Shown here: positions 50,317 to 59,438 of the stretch, one piece after another
Numbering within the stretch: position 1 is the first letter of the stretch
Layout of the letters: every line of letters starts with the position of its first letter
Assembly: GCF_036021035.1 (NCBI RefSeq)
Contig: NZ_CP107930.1
Coordinates: forward strand, 2,046,001-2,110,000
Direction of reading: 5' to 3'
DNA: 64,000 nucleotides
From: Kineococcus sp. NBC_00420
GTDB lineage: Bacteria > Actinomycetota > Actinomycetes > Actinomycetales > Kineococcaceae
Notes under the pieces: generated by a model
Databases searched by the model: none
What the model was told of the DNA's origin: nothing
What the model saw: only the letters and a program-made list of their open reading frames with translations
Program-made: the position numbers and the translations under genes

Positions 50317-51468
50317 GTGGGTCGACGTGCCGTGGAGTTCAACGCCTCCCCCCGCCCGACGCTGGGCGTCGAGTGGGAGATGGTGCTCGTCGACCGGTCC
50401 TCGCGCGACCTCGCCTCCCGGGCCTCGGAGGTGCTGGACGCGGTCGACCGCGAGGACTCCCCGACGGGGCCGCGGATCACCAAGGAACTGCTGCGCAACA
50501 CCCTCGAGATCGTCACCGGGGTCTGCGACACCGTCGGGGACGTCGTCGAGGACCTCTCGGGTTCCATCGCGGCGATCCGCCGGGTGAGCGATCCGCTGGG
50601 CCTGGAGCTGATGTGCGCGGGGACCCACCCCTTCGCGCGCTGGGACGAGCAGCAGGTCACCCCCGACGAGCGCTACGCGGAACTGCTGGAACGCACCCAG
50701 TGGTGGGGCCGCCAGATGCTCATCTGGGGCGTCCACGTCCACGTCGGCGTCAACTCGGTGCACAAGGTCCTGCCGATCCTCAACACCCTGCTGAACCACT
50801 ACCCGCACCTGCAGGCCCTCTCCGCGAGTTCGCCGTACTGGACGGGCTTCGACACCGGCTACGCCAGCAACCGCGCGCAGATGTTCCAGCAGCTGCCGAC
50901 GGCGGGGCTGCCGTTCCAGTTCGGCGCCTGGGGCGAGTTCGAGACCTACGTCGACGACATGCTGGTGACCGGCGTCATCGACGGTCTCTCCGACGTGCGC
51001 TGGGACATCCGCCCCTCCCCGAAGTTCGGCACGATCGAGGTCCGGGTCTGCGACGGGACCCCGACCATGCGGGAACTGCGGGCCGTGACCGCGCTCATCC
51101 ACTGCCTCGTCGTGCACCTCGACGACCGGCTCGAGGCCGGTGAGGAACTCCCGACGATGCCGCCGTGGCACGTCCAGGAGAACAAGTGGCGCGCCTCCCG
51201 CTACGGCCTCGACGCCGAGATCATCGTCGACGGCGCAGGCCGCGAGCGCCTGGTCACCGACGACCTCACGGACTGGCTGAACCGCCTGGAACCCGTCGCC
51301 CGGCAGCTGGGGTGCGCCGACGACCTCGCCCTGGTCGCAGAGATCCCCCGCCGCGGCGCGAGCTACCAGCGGCAGCGCCGCACGTTCGCGGAAGCCTGCG
51401 AGCGGGGCGCCGAGAACCCGTTGCACGACGTCGTCGACTCCCTCGTGCGGGAGATGCACGAGGCCTGA
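50317..51468 (+). CDS. Carboxylate-amine ligase / glutamate-cysteine ligase type 2 (YbdK-like)
   Basis: The 383-residue ATP-grasp-like GCS2-family protein has RPTLGVEWEMVLVDRSSRDL, GTHPFARWDEQQVTP, IWGVHVHVGVNS, LSASSPYWTGFDTGYASNR and FGTIEVRVCDGTPT. YbdK-type proteins have weak gamma-glutamylcysteine synthetase activity; some actinobacterial relatives serve other ligations (EgtA-like is a separate subgroup). The exact product is uncertain. The GTG at 50317 gives the normal N-terminus; TGTGAT six bases before it could be a -10. Confidence 0.86.
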   Translation: MGRRAVEFNASPRPTLGVEWEMVLVDRSSRDLASRASEVLDAVDREDSPTGPRITKELLRNTLEIVTGVCDTVGDVVEDLSGSIAAIRRVSDPLGLELMCAGTHPFARWDEQQVTPDERYAELLERTQWWGRQMLIWGVHVHVGVNSVHKVLPILNTLLNHYPHLQALSASSPYWTGFDTGYASNRAQMFQQLPTAGLPFQFGAWGEFETYVDDMLVTGVIDGLSDVRWDIRPSPKFGTIEVRVCDGTPTMRELRAVTALIHCLVVHLDDRLEAGEELPTMPPWHVQENKWRASRYGLDAEIIVDGAGRERLVTDDLTDWLNRLEPVARQLGCADDLALVAEIPRRGASYQRQRRTFAEACERGAENPLHDVVDSLVREMHEA

Positions 51469-51477
51469 CAGTGGGCG

Positions 51478-52596
51478 TCAGCCCGCCAGCGCCTCGGCCA
51501 CCGTGATCGCCGGGAGGCCGTGCGCCGCAGCGACTTCGGCGTTGGCGAGCGAACCAGCGTGGGTCGAGAGCCCACCGGCGAGCGCGGCGTCCGCGGTCAG
51601 CGCCGCCTTCCAGCCGCGGTCGGCGAGCTTCACGACGTAGGGCAGCGTCGCGTTCGTCAGGGCGTACGTCGACGTGTGCGGGACGGCACCCGGCATGTTG
51701 GCGACGCAGTAGAACACCGACCCGTGCACGGTGAACGTCGGGTCGTCGTGGGTGGTGGGGCGGGAGTCCTCGAAGCAGCCGCCCTGGTCGATGGCGATGT
51801 CGACGAGGACCGACCCGGGACGCATCTGCGCCACGAGGTCGTTGCTCACGAGTTTCGGCGCCTTCGCGCCGGGGACCAGCACCGCACCGATGACCAGGTC
51901 CGCGGCCCGCACGGCGCGGGCGAGTTCGTAGGAGTTCGAGACGATGGTGCGGACGGCACCCCCGAAGCGGGCGTCGACCTCGCGCAGCTTGGGCAGCGAC
52001 AGGTCGAGCACGGTCACCTCGGCCCCCATGCCGAGCGCGATCTGCGCGGCGTTCTGACCGGAGACGCCGGCGCCGATGACGACGACGTCGGCCCCGCGGA
52101 CGCCGGGGACCCCACCCATGAGCACGCCCCGGCCACCAGCGGCCCGCATCAACGAGTAGGCGCCCACCTGCGGCGCGAGACGGCCGGCGACCTCGCTCAT
52201 GGGGGCGAGCAGCGGCAGCGAGCGGTCGACGAGCTGAACCGTCTCGTAGGCGATCGCGGTGGTGCCGGACGCGAGCAGCGCGTCGGTGCACTCGCGCGAC
52301 GCCGCGAGGTGGAGGTAGGTGAACAGCACCTGGTCGGCGCGGAGGCGGTGGTACTCCTGCGCGATGGGCTCCTTGACCTTGAGCAGCAGGTCGGCACCGT
52401 CCCAGACCTCGTCGACATCGGCGAGGACCTTCGCACCCGCGGCCTCGTAGTCCTGGTCGGGCAGGGAACTGCCGAGGCCGGCACCGGCCTCGACGAGGAC
52501 CTCGTGGCCGTGACCGACGAGTTCGTGGACCCCGGCCGGGGTCAGCGCCACGCGGTACTCGCGGTTCTTCACCTCACGGGGGACGCCGATGCGCAT
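51478..52596 (-). CDS. ald: Alanine dehydrogenase
   Basis: Ald interconverts L-alanine and pyruvate plus ammonia with NAD. The 372-residue length is typical. Landmarks: MRIGVPREVKNREYRVALTP, LLKVKEP (substrate Lys), FTYLHLAAS (catalytic His), VVVIGAGVSGQNAAQIA (NAD) and YCVANMPGAVPHTSTYALTN. The ATG at 52596 has GAGGAG upstream. It is divergent from an Lrp-type regulator, as in mycobacterial ald/aldR, so control by alanine availability is likely. Confidence 0.96.
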   Translation of the reverse strand: MRIGVPREVKNREYRVALTPAGVHELVGHGHEVLVEAGAGLGSSLPDQDYEAAGAKVLADVDEVWDGADLLLKVKEPIAQEYHRLRADQVLFTYLHLAASRECTDALLASGTTAIAYETVQLVDRSLPLLAPMSEVAGRLAPQVGAYSLMRAAGGRGVLMGGVPGVRGADVVVIGAGVSGQNAAQIALGMGAEVTVLDLSLPKLREVDARFGGAVRTIVSNSYELARAVRAADLVIGAVLVPGAKAPKLVSNDLVAQMRPGSVLVDIAIDQGGCFEDSRPTTHDDPTFTVHGSVFYCVANMPGAVPHTSTYALTNATLPYVVKLADRGWKAALTADAALAGGLSTHAGSLANAEVAAAHGLPAITVAEALAG

Positions 52597-52709
52597 GGTG
52601 CTCTCCTCAGGTCGGTCGGTGGTGACGGGTTGGTCGCTCTCCGTCCAGGGTGAAGAGGGTTCGAGGGGACGGCAAGCAACCTGCAGGAGATTCGTGGGAG
52701 GGTCGGTTC

Positions 52710-53219
52710 GTGGCAGATCCTTCGAGAGACCGCCCCCTCGACCCGCCGTCGCCGAAGAAGCTGCAACGGGTGGTGGACCCCGTCGACCGCGCGATCCTGC
52801 GCATCCTGGCCGAGGACGCCCGCACCACCAACGCGGCCCTGGCCCAGCAGGTGGGGATCGCCGCCTCGACCTGCCTGCTGCGGGTCCGGGCGCTGCGCGA
52901 GTCGGGGGTCATCCGGGGTTTCCACGCCGACGTCGATCCCGCGGCCCTCGGGCTGGACCTGCAGGCGATGATCGCCGTGAAGCTCGCCGCCCACGCGCGC
53001 GGCAGCATGGGGCCCTTCGTGGCCCGGATGCGGCGGCGCCCCGAGGTCCTCGACGTCTACTTCGTCGCCGGGGCCGACGACTACCTGCTGCACGTGGCGG
53101 TGGAGAGCACCGCGGCCCTGCGCGACTTCGTCGCCGAGCACCTCTCCCACGACGCCGACGTGGGCCTCACCGAGACGAGCCTGATCTTCGAGCACACCCG
53201 TGGGGTGGGGCGCGGGTAG
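52710..53219 (+). CDS. Lrp/AsnC-family regulator (AldR-like)
   Basis: The 169-residue regulator has an N-terminal HTH (VDPVDRAILRILAEDARTTNAALA, IAASTCLLRVRALRESGVI) and a C-terminal RAM effector domain. GTG at 52710 is chosen for GGGAGG upstream; a start at 52650 would add 20 residues with no support. It is divergent from ald. Mycobacterial AldR represses or activates ald in response to amino acids; the same is inferred here. CCTGCAGG at 52680-52687 in the gap is a weak operator candidate. Confidence 0.87.
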   Translation: MADPSRDRPLDPPSPKKLQRVVDPVDRAILRILAEDARTTNAALAQQVGIAASTCLLRVRALRESGVIRGFHADVDPAALGLDLQAMIAVKLAAHARGSMGPFVARMRRRPEVLDVYFVAGADDYLLHVAVESTAALRDFVAEHLSHDADVGLTETSLIFEHTRGVGRG

Positions 53220-53252
53220 GACCGGGTCCGCGCCGCTGGTTCAGGCGCCGGT

Positions 53253-55262
53253 TCAGGCGACGGGCAGCGTGGCCAGGAACTCCTGCAGGACCGGCACCGG
53301 CAGGTCGCGGCGAGCCGTGCCCAGGCTGCGCAGCGAGGCCCCGGAGGAGGGCACCCGTTCGCGCAGCGCCTGGGCGTGGTGCTCGACGAGGCGTTGCAGC
53401 GCAGCGCGGCAGCGGTCGTGGTCGGCGACCCAGGCCTGCCGGCGGGCGAACGCCTTGACCAGGCCGGGGAAGCGGTAGCGGCCACCGGGTTCGGCCCGCA
53501 GGAGGTGGGCGTCGACCAGTTCCTCCAGCACCCCACGGGCGTGGACCGGGGCGACGTCCAGCACCGCGGCCGCGGCACCGCCGTCGAGCCAGGCGCAGTC
53601 GGGCACCGCGAGCAGGCAGAACGCCTGCCCCAGTTCGCGTCCCAGGCTGTCCTGCACTCGTCGCAGCGGCGCGTCGACGATCGCGCAGTCGGCGGCCATC
53701 ACCACCGGTTCGCGCAGGTCGTCGGCGAGCTGGGCCGCGATCTGGGCGATGCTCCACCCCGGCCGGTCCAGCAGGCGCGCGGCCGCGACGCGCACCGCCA
53801 GCGGCAGGTGCGAACACGCGGCGACCACCTGCTCGGACACCTCCCGCTCGGCGAGGACCCGCTCGTGGCCGGCCACCGCTCCCAGCAGCTCGAGCGACTC
53901 CTCCGCGGGCAACGGCCCGACGGTGGTCCAGCGCACCGGGGACAGCGCGGGCAGCCGCCGGGCGCTGGTGAACAGGACGGCGCTGCCGGCTCCGGCGGGC
54001 AGCAGGTCCCGCACCGTCTCCGCCGTGGTGACGTGGTCCAGCAGCAGCAGGAGGCGCCGTCCGTCGGTCACCGTGCGCCAGGTCGCGATCCGTTCGGCGC
54101 GCGCCTCGGGGACCGCGTGCGGTGCGGTCCCCAGCGCGCGCAGGAACGCACCCAGCACGTCGTGCGCGTTCACCGGGCCCGCACCGCCGCGGAGATCGGC
54201 GTAGAGCTGACCGTCGGGGAAGCTCCCCCGCACCCGGTGCGCGACCTGCACGGCCAGGGCGCTCGTCCCGGTTCCGCCCAGCCCGGTGAGACCCTCGACC
54301 ACGAGCCGGCCCGCGTCCGGCAGGGACGCCGCCAACCGGTCGAGGAGTTCCGCCCGTCCCACGAACGGCTCGGCCCGCGGCGGCAGCTGCGCCGGAACTC
54401 CGGCGGGCGCCCCACCCGGGGCGTCGGCGTCGGGGCGGCGGGTCGCGATCCGTCCCGCCAGCGCGGGGTCGGCCCGCAACACCCTCTCGTGCAACGACTG
54501 CAGACCGGGACCGGGGTCGACACCGAGTTCGGCGGCGAGGAACTCGTGCGCCTCGCGGTAGGTGGCGAGCGCCTCCGCCTGACGGCCGCTGCGGTAGAGG
54601 GCGAGCATCAGCAGTTCCCGGCGGCGTTCGCGCAGCGGTTCCGCGGCCACGGCGTCCACCAGCTCGGCGACGGTTCCGGGCCCGGGCCCGGGCCCGGCCG
54701 TCTCGAGCTCGGCCGCCCACAGGTCCTCCACCGCGTCGGCGTGCAGCAGTTCCAGGTGGGCGCGGCGAGCGGTCAGGTACGGGCCGTCCACCCCGGCCAG
54801 CGCACGACCGGTCCACCGCGCCAGGGCCGTGCGCAACCGCTCGTGCGCCAGGGAGTCCCGTCCCTCGCGCACGGCGGCGCGGGCCGCGGCGACCTCACCG
54901 CGGAACAGGTCCACGTCCACCACCCCCGGCGGCAGGAACAGGCCGTACCCCCCGGAACGGGACTCCAGCCGGACCTCGCCGTCGGCTCCGCAGGCGGTGA
55001 GGACCCGCCGCAGGCGGGAGACGTAGGTGCGGACCGTCGTGCGCGCCCCGGTGGGGGCCTCGCCGTCCCAGAGCGCCTCGACGAGTTCCTCGACGGGGAC
55101 CACCTGCTCCGACCGCAGCACGAGGACCGCCCAGAGGGCCCGCTGCTGAGGGGTGCCGAGGTCCACGTCCGTGCCGCACCAGCGCATCGAGACCGCACCG
55201 AGGACCGTCAGTTCGAGGTCCGGTGCGGGCTCCCGGTCCTGCCGGGAGACGTCGTGGGGCAC
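53253..55262 (-). CDS. SARP/AfsR-type regulator with degenerate NB-ARC P-loop
   Basis: This 669-residue regulator has an OmpR-like winged HTH (about 15-100), a BTAD domain (about 108-255: VDVDLFRGEVAAAR, YLTARRAHLELLHADAVED, LYRSGRQAEALATYREAHEFLAAELGVDPGP), and an NB-ARC ATPase domain (about 295-600). Its P-loop reads GLGGTGTS (327-334): the essential Lys is Thr333, so ATP hydrolysis is doubtful. The C-terminal TPR repeats of AfsR are missing, so it is mid-sized. SARPs activate specialised-metabolite genes by binding 11-bp-period direct repeats; two such arrays lie at 59286-59314 and 60239-60290. The start is the GTG at 55262 with GAGAGGA upstream. Confidence 0.9.
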   Translation of the reverse strand: MPHDVSRQDREPAPDLELTVLGAVSMRWCGTDVDLGTPQQRALWAVLVLRSEQVVPVEELVEALWDGEAPTGARTTVRTYVSRLRRVLTACGADGEVRLESRSGGYGLFLPPGVVDVDLFRGEVAAARAAVREGRDSLAHERLRTALARWTGRALAGVDGPYLTARRAHLELLHADAVEDLWAAELETAGPGPGPGTVAELVDAVAAEPLRERRRELLMLALYRSGRQAEALATYREAHEFLAAELGVDPGPGLQSLHERVLRADPALAGRIATRRPDADAPGGAPAGVPAQLPPRAEPFVGRAELLDRLAASLPDAGRLVVEGLTGLGGTGTSALAVQVAHRVRGSFPDGQLYADLRGGAGPVNAHDVLGAFLRALGTAPHAVPEARAERIATWRTVTDGRRLLLLLDHVTTAETVRDLLPAGAGSAVLFTSARRLPALSPVRWTTVGPLPAEESLELLGAVAGHERVLAEREVSEQVVAACSHLPLAVRVAAARLLDRPGWSIAQIAAQLADDLREPVVMAADCAIVDAPLRRVQDSLGRELGQAFCLLAVPDCAWLDGGAAAAVLDVAPVHARGVLEELVDAHLLRAEPGGRYRFPGLVKAFARRQAWVADHDRCRAALQRLVEHHAQALRERVPSSGASLRSLGTARRDLPVPVLQEFLATLPVA

Positions 55263-55358
55263 GGGACGGTCCTCTCGAGTGCGCGGTGGGTGTGCTCGTA
55301 GGGTGAGCGCTCGGGCCCCCGCGGGGACAGAGCTGCAGCGCCAGAGATGGACGGCCCC

Positions 55359-55379
55359 ACCTTGTGGATCTCACAAGGT
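55359..55379. promoter_or_regulatory. Operator-like palindrome between SARP and PucR/CdaR-like genes
   Basis: ACCTTGTG (55359-55366) and CACAAGGT (55372-55379) are perfect 8-bp arms around a 5-bp centre in the 138-bp divergent region, 21 bp before the right-hand start. It does not resemble the SARP heptamers, so the neighbouring PucR/CdaR-like protein is the likelier binder. Confidence 0.7.
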
Positions 55380-55400
55380 CCACAGCTGGAGGGGGAACCG

Positions 55401-56597
55401 GTGACCGGAACGTCCGAGCGGACCGAGCGCGGGGCCGACCGGCCCCCGATCACGACGCTGACGGAACTCTTCACCCGCGCCCAGGACAGCGTTCCCGCCC
55501 TGACCCTGGAGGTCATCGACCTCATCCACGACCGGGTGGTGGAGTACGGCTCGACGACGGTGACCCAGCAGATCGGGCACACCGAGGGTCAGCTCCGCGA
55601 CTTGGTGACCGGGCTGGCCTGCGGTCGGGGCCCCGACGACCGCGAACTCGGAGCGGCTCGCGACCTGGGCCGGCAGCGGGCCCTCGACCGCGTCCCGCTG
55701 CACGCACTGATCAGCGCCTTCCAGGTCGGTTTCCAGCGGCTCTGGGCCCACCTGCAGGAACTCGCCCGGGAGTCCGGGCGCCAGGAGCTGCAGCTGGACC
55801 TGCTGGCGGGCGTCGACGGCGTCTGGTCCTGGATGCAGGCCATCACCGCGGCCGCCTCCCAGGCCCACAGCGAGGCCACCGTGGCCCTGGAGGCGGTCGA
55901 CATCCGCTCCACCCACCGCTTCGTGCAGGCCCTCAGCCAGGGCGACGTCGAACGCGACGTCGCCGAACGCGCCGCGGTCAGCCTGGGCTACGACCTCGCG
56001 GGGCAGTTCCAGGTGGTGTGCTGGTCGGTCGGCGGCTGGTCGGAACTGCAGGTGCAGCGCTGGCACGAACGCGACGGGGTACCGCGGCCGGCGACGCAGC
56101 ACCTGCAGGTCGCCGGCGTCGGGCAGACCATGGTCGCCGTCCTGCAGGGCACGGACCCCGCGAAGCTCGTCGCCCGGGTCCACCGGGTCGACCCCGCCGC
56201 CCGGGTCGGCGTGGGCCTGAGCCGTCCGGGCGTCCCGGGGGCGGTCGACAGCTACCGCGACGCCGTCCTCTGCCTGGCCCACGCCGACCCCCGCCGACCG
56301 GTCGTGGCCTTCGAGCAGTGGTGGCTCCCGGTCAGCCTGAGCGAGCAGGCCCCGCGGTTGCGCCAGGTGCTCGAACCCGGCCTGCGGGCCGCCGTGGACA
56401 ACCCGCACCTGCTCCAGACGGTCACCGCCTTCGCCGACGCGGGGTCGTCGCTGTCGGCCACGGCGAGCGCCCTGCACGTGCACGTCAACACCGTCCGCTA
56501 CCGCCTCGACCGCTGGCGGACGCTGACCGGGTGGGACCCGACGACGTGGGACGGGTTGTGCCGCACGCTCCTGGTCGACTGGACCCGCGACGGGTGA
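55401..56597 (+). CDS. PucR/CdaR-type HTH regulator
   Basis: The 398-residue protein has an N-terminal helical domain (RsbRD/PucR_1-like, about residues 20-165: FTRAQDSVPALTLEVIDLI, HALISAFQVGFQRLW), a central region resembling CdaR GGDEF-like domains, and a C-terminal HTH_30 (SSLSATASALHVHVNTVRYRL, about 350-395). Proteins of this plan regulate diverse genes in actinobacteria, often next to specialised-metabolism genes. GTG at 55401 has GGAGGGGGA upstream; extensions would cross the palindrome. It is divergent from the SARP and may control it. Confidence 0.84.
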   Translation: MTGTSERTERGADRPPITTLTELFTRAQDSVPALTLEVIDLIHDRVVEYGSTTVTQQIGHTEGQLRDLVTGLACGRGPDDRELGAARDLGRQRALDRVPLHALISAFQVGFQRLWAHLQELARESGRQELQLDLLAGVDGVWSWMQAITAAASQAHSEATVALEAVDIRSTHRFVQALSQGDVERDVAERAAVSLGYDLAGQFQVVCWSVGGWSELQVQRWHERDGVPRPATQHLQVAGVGQTMVAVLQGTDPAKLVARVHRVDPAARVGVGLSRPGVPGAVDSYRDAVLCLAHADPRRPVVAFEQWWLPVSLSEQAPRLRQVLEPGLRAAVDNPHLLQTVTAFADAGSSLSATASALHVHVNTVRYRLDRWRTLTGWDPTTWDGLCRTLLVDWTRDG

Positions 56598-56633
56598 CCC
56601 GCAGCGAGCGGCCCCGAAGCGGTCGACCCGCGG

Positions 56634-57818
56634 TCAGACGAACGCCGCCACCTGCTCCTGCGAGCCCAGCAGGGTGCGGGCGTAGACGTCGACGTTGAGC
56701 CCCGGGGCGAGCAGCGGGTGGCGGGAGAGGACCTCCACGTCGCGCCAGACGGCCTGCAGCGGGTTGCCCGCGGCGAAGGAGCGGGCCCCGCCGGCGTCGA
56801 GCAGGTGCCCCAACGCCGCGCGCGTGGAGACGGTGATCGTGGCCAGGTCCGCCCGCACGCGCGCCCGGGTCGCGACGTCGAGCTGACGTCCCTCCCGCGC
56901 CCCCCGCTCGACGTCGCCGGTGGCGCGGGCCAGGTGCAGGCCGGCGGTGTCCACCAGCCGGGCGGCGCTCGCCACGTCGAACCGCACGCCCGGCGCGTCC
57001 CGCGCGTCGGCGTAGGTGGAGGAGGCGAGCGGACGGCCCTTCCCGAGGGCGTCGAGCACGAGCTCGAGACCGGCGCGCGCCATCCCCACCAGGACGGCAC
57101 CGGCGCACACGCCCAGGGCCGAGTAGGCGGTCGTCGACCGCAGGGGGTCGGCCGCGTCCGGCGCGCCCGCCCCGAGGAGGGCCGCGAACGGCGCGCAACG
57201 CCGCTGCGGCACGAGGACGTCCTGCGCGACGGCGGTGTCGCTGCCCGTGCCCGCCATCCCGACGACGTCCCAGGTGGGTTCGACGTCCAGCGCCTCGACG
57301 GGGACGAGAACCGCCTCCACCGCGGGCCGTTCGTCCTGGACGTCCTGGACGAGGACGGGCAGCAACGCCCACCGCGCGTGGTGGATGCCCGACATCGGCT
57401 GCCAGCGTCCGCTGACCCGCAACCCGCCGGGGACGCGGCGGCCGGTGCCGGTGGGGAAGAAGCTCCCGCACACGCCGGCGCGCGGGTCGTCGGCCCACAG
57501 CTCCTCGCGACCGGCCGCGGGGAACCGGGAGGCGAGCAGGCCGGCGCCGGAGAGGATCACCGCGCACCACGCGGCCGACCCGGACCCGCGGGCCAGTTCG
57601 GCGTGCACGTCCACGGCGGTCGCGATCGAGGCGCCGAGGCCACCGAGGGCGGCGGGGGCGTGCAGGGCGAAGAACCCCGCCTCGTGCAGGGAGCGCGCGT
57701 CTGCCGGGGTCAGGCGGTGCCCCCGTTCCGCCGCCGGTGCCCCCGCACGCAGCGCCGGGACGAGATCGCAGGCGGCCGCCACGAGGTGGTCGCGGGCGGC
57801 CGGTCGGGTGTCGTTCAC
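56634..57818 (-). CDS. Acyl-CoA-dehydrogenase-fold flavin monooxygenase (group D type)
   Basis: The 394-residue protein has an acyl-CoA dehydrogenase fold with the C-terminal domain of the Acyl-CoA_dh_2 group (HsaA/DszC-like): LHEAGFFALHAPAALGGLGA, GSGSAAWCAVILSGAG, VSGRWQPMSGIHHARW, and ARATGDVERGAREG with NPLQAVWRDVEVLSRH near the end. Members hydroxylate aromatic or polyketide substrates with reduced flavin from a partner reductase; none is encoded in this cluster. The GTG at 57818 overlaps the glycosyltransferase stop as GTGA and has GAGGAGGA upstream. It is the second gene of a leftward SARP-site-controlled operon. Confidence 0.85.
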   Translation of the reverse strand: MNDTRPAARDHLVAAACDLVPALRAGAPAAERGHRLTPADARSLHEAGFFALHAPAALGGLGASIATAVDVHAELARGSGSAAWCAVILSGAGLLASRFPAAGREELWADDPRAGVCGSFFPTGTGRRVPGGLRVSGRWQPMSGIHHARWALLPVLVQDVQDERPAVEAVLVPVEALDVEPTWDVVGMAGTGSDTAVAQDVLVPQRRCAPFAALLGAGAPDAADPLRSTTAYSALGVCAGAVLVGMARAGLELVLDALGKGRPLASSTYADARDAPGVRFDVASAARLVDTAGLHLARATGDVERGAREGRQLDVATRARVRADLATITVSTRAALGHLLDAGGARSFAAGNPLQAVWRDVEVLSRHPLLAPGLNVDVYARTLLGSQEQVAAFV

Positions 57819-59131
57819 GGGGTCCTCCTCGGGTCGGTTCCGGCGTGCGTGACCGTTCCGAGCGGGCGACGGGCGCTGGTCGCCAGCTCGATCTCCGTCG
57901 CCGCGGCCCGGGCACCGTCCTCCTGCCCCAGGGCGGCACCGATCGAGCGTGCACGTCCGGCGGCCGCCTCGGTCAGGACGCCGCGGAGGGCCTCGACCAG
58001 CCGGGGGGCCGTCAGGTCGCGGAACGGGAACCAGGCGCCGATGCCGAGGTCGTGCAGGCGTCCGCCCCAGAAGGGCTGGTCGAAGGAGACGGCGCAGACG
58101 ACGGTCGGCAGCCCGGCGGTCACGGAGGCCGCCGTCGTCCCGGCGCCCCCGTGGTGAACCGCGGCGGCGCAGCGCGGGAACAGCAGCGTGTGGTCCACCG
58201 GCCCGACGACGCGGACCCGCTCCGTCGCGTCCGCCGCGGCGAGGTCGGTCCACCCGGCCCCCACCAGCCCGCGGACCCCCAGTTCCCGGCACACGGCCTG
58301 CACCAGGGCGAAGAGGGCGGCGGGATCGGCGACGGGCATGCTGCCGAACCCGAAGAACACCGGCGCCTCGCCCGCGCGCAGCCACTCCTCCAGGTCCGCG
58401 TCCCACGTCGCCTCGCCCCAGCGCTCCCGTTGCTCCGGCGTCGCCACGACGGGCCCGGTGAGCGGGAACCGCGGCGACCAGGATCTCAGTTCCGGGACCA
58501 GCGCCTCGCCGTAGGCCTGCAGTTCCAGCGCACCGGCCTGCGCCAGGCGCCGGGCGATCGGGACGGTGATCGCGGGCAGGCCCACGGAGCGGCGGAAGGC
58601 GTTGGTGTAGCCCGCGGTGGCCTTCTGCTCCCACCGGGCGTACAGGGCGTGGGTCGCCCGGTTCAGGGGCCGGGGAACGCGTCGCCGCGTCAGCATGAAC
58701 GACGGGAAGGCGGAGTTCGCCCGTCGGGGGGCGTGGTGGATCGCGACGACCGCGGCCCCCGACGCCTCGGCCAGGCACGACGCCTCGTCCAGCAGCAGGG
58801 TGTTCGAGACGATGACGTCCGCGCCCTCGCAGGCCCGGACCATCGCGGGGTGCAGGACGTCCGCGTGGACGGCCTTCATCCGCACGAAACCCTCCAGGTA
58901 CTGGTGGACGTCGGAGTTCCGGAGGAACTCCTGGCCCTGGTCGGAGCGGAGGAACGCGCGCATGTCGAACCCGAACGGGACCACGGGGAGGCCGAGGGCC
59001 TCACCGAAGTGGGTGAGGTCGTCGGTGGTGGCCAGCACGACCTCGTGGCCGCGGCGGACCAGTTCGGCTCCGAGGACGGCGGCCGGCTGGACGTCGCCGC
59101 GGGAACCCATGGCCAGGAGTGTGATGCGCAC
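57815..59131 (-). CDS. GT1-family glycosyltransferase
   Basis: This 438-residue GT-B enzyme is like those acting on sterols, macrolides and other lipophilic acceptors. The N-terminus reads MRITLLAMGSRGDVQPAAVL, followed by VRRGHEVVLATTD. The donor-binding region has VFFGFGSMP, RCAAAVHHGGAGTTAASV (PSPG-like HHGGAGT) and GLPTVVCAVSFDQPFWGGRL. It transfers an NDP-sugar to a small-molecule acceptor; neither is known. No deoxysugar genes are nearby, so a common NDP-hexose is likely. The GTG at 59131 has GAGGTGGG upstream. It is the first gene of the leftward operon behind heptamer array 1. Confidence 0.9.
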   Translation of the reverse strand: MRITLLAMGSRGDVQPAAVLGAELVRRGHEVVLATTDDLTHFGEALGLPVVPFGFDMRAFLRSDQGQEFLRNSDVHQYLEGFVRMKAVHADVLHPAMVRACEGADVIVSNTLLLDEASCLAEASGAAVVAIHHAPRRANSAFPSFMLTRRRVPRPLNRATHALYARWEQKATAGYTNAFRRSVGLPAITVPIARRLAQAGALELQAYGEALVPELRSWSPRFPLTGPVVATPEQRERWGEATWDADLEEWLRAGEAPVFFGFGSMPVADPAALFALVQAVCRELGVRGLVGAGWTDLAAADATERVRVVGPVDHTLLFPRCAAAVHHGGAGTTAASVTAGLPTVVCAVSFDQPFWGGRLHDLGIGAWFPFRDLTAPRLVEALRGVLTEAAAGRARSIGAALGQEDGARAAATEIELATSARRPLGTVTHAGTDPRRTP

Positions 59132-59438
59132 GGTCAGCCCACCTCGGTTCCGCGGAGTGCTGCGGGCGGACGGTACCGCCGCGCACGGGTCGGGGTTCGG
59201 GTGACGGTGACCACGGGTGCTGCCTCCGGTGCTCGGTGGGGCGGGACGTGCTCGACGGGTGCTGGCACCAGTGCCGCACGGGGTTGTCGACGTGGCGTGG
59301 ACGTCTCGTCGACGCGGAAAACCGAGGACCAGCGGACCTTCTGCTGCACAACGGCTCTCGACCGGCCGACGCGAGGCCGGAACTCATGCCCGTCCTTCCG
59401 TGGACGGCGCGGTCCCCCGCGGCCGGTAGTTTCCCAGC
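59132..59438. other. 307-bp divergent control region
   Basis: This gap separates the glycosyltransferase (leftward) and MBL (rightward) genes. It holds the SARP-type heptamer array at 59286-59314, a GGTGC-TG-GCACC palindrome near 59258-59269, a small CCGTCC/GGACGG hairpin (59390-59407), and a -10 TAGTTT (59427-59432) for the MBL gene. No convincing small gene was seen; short open frames here lack coding signs. Confidence 0.7.
59286..59314 (-). promoter_or_regulatory. SARP-type heptamer array 1
   Basis: GTCGACG, GTGGACG and GTCGACG start at 59286, 59297 and 59308: three heptamers with an exact 11-bp period (4-bp spacers). On the leftward transcribed strand they read CGTCGAC, CGTCCAC, CGTCGAC. 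This matches the geometry of known SARP sites. It lies 155 bp before the glycosyltransferase start. Confidence 0.82.

Noticed and set aside
53220-53252. GGTTCAGGCG direct repeat near the SARP stop codon
   Set aside because: Two adjacent 10-mers in a 33-bp gap, one overlapping the stop codon; too short and isolated to assign a role.
59217-59429. Possible 70-codon gene between the glycosyltransferase and MBL genes
   Set aside because: Low-complexity Arg/Gly/Pro-rich translation, no ribosome-binding site, and it runs through the heptamer array.
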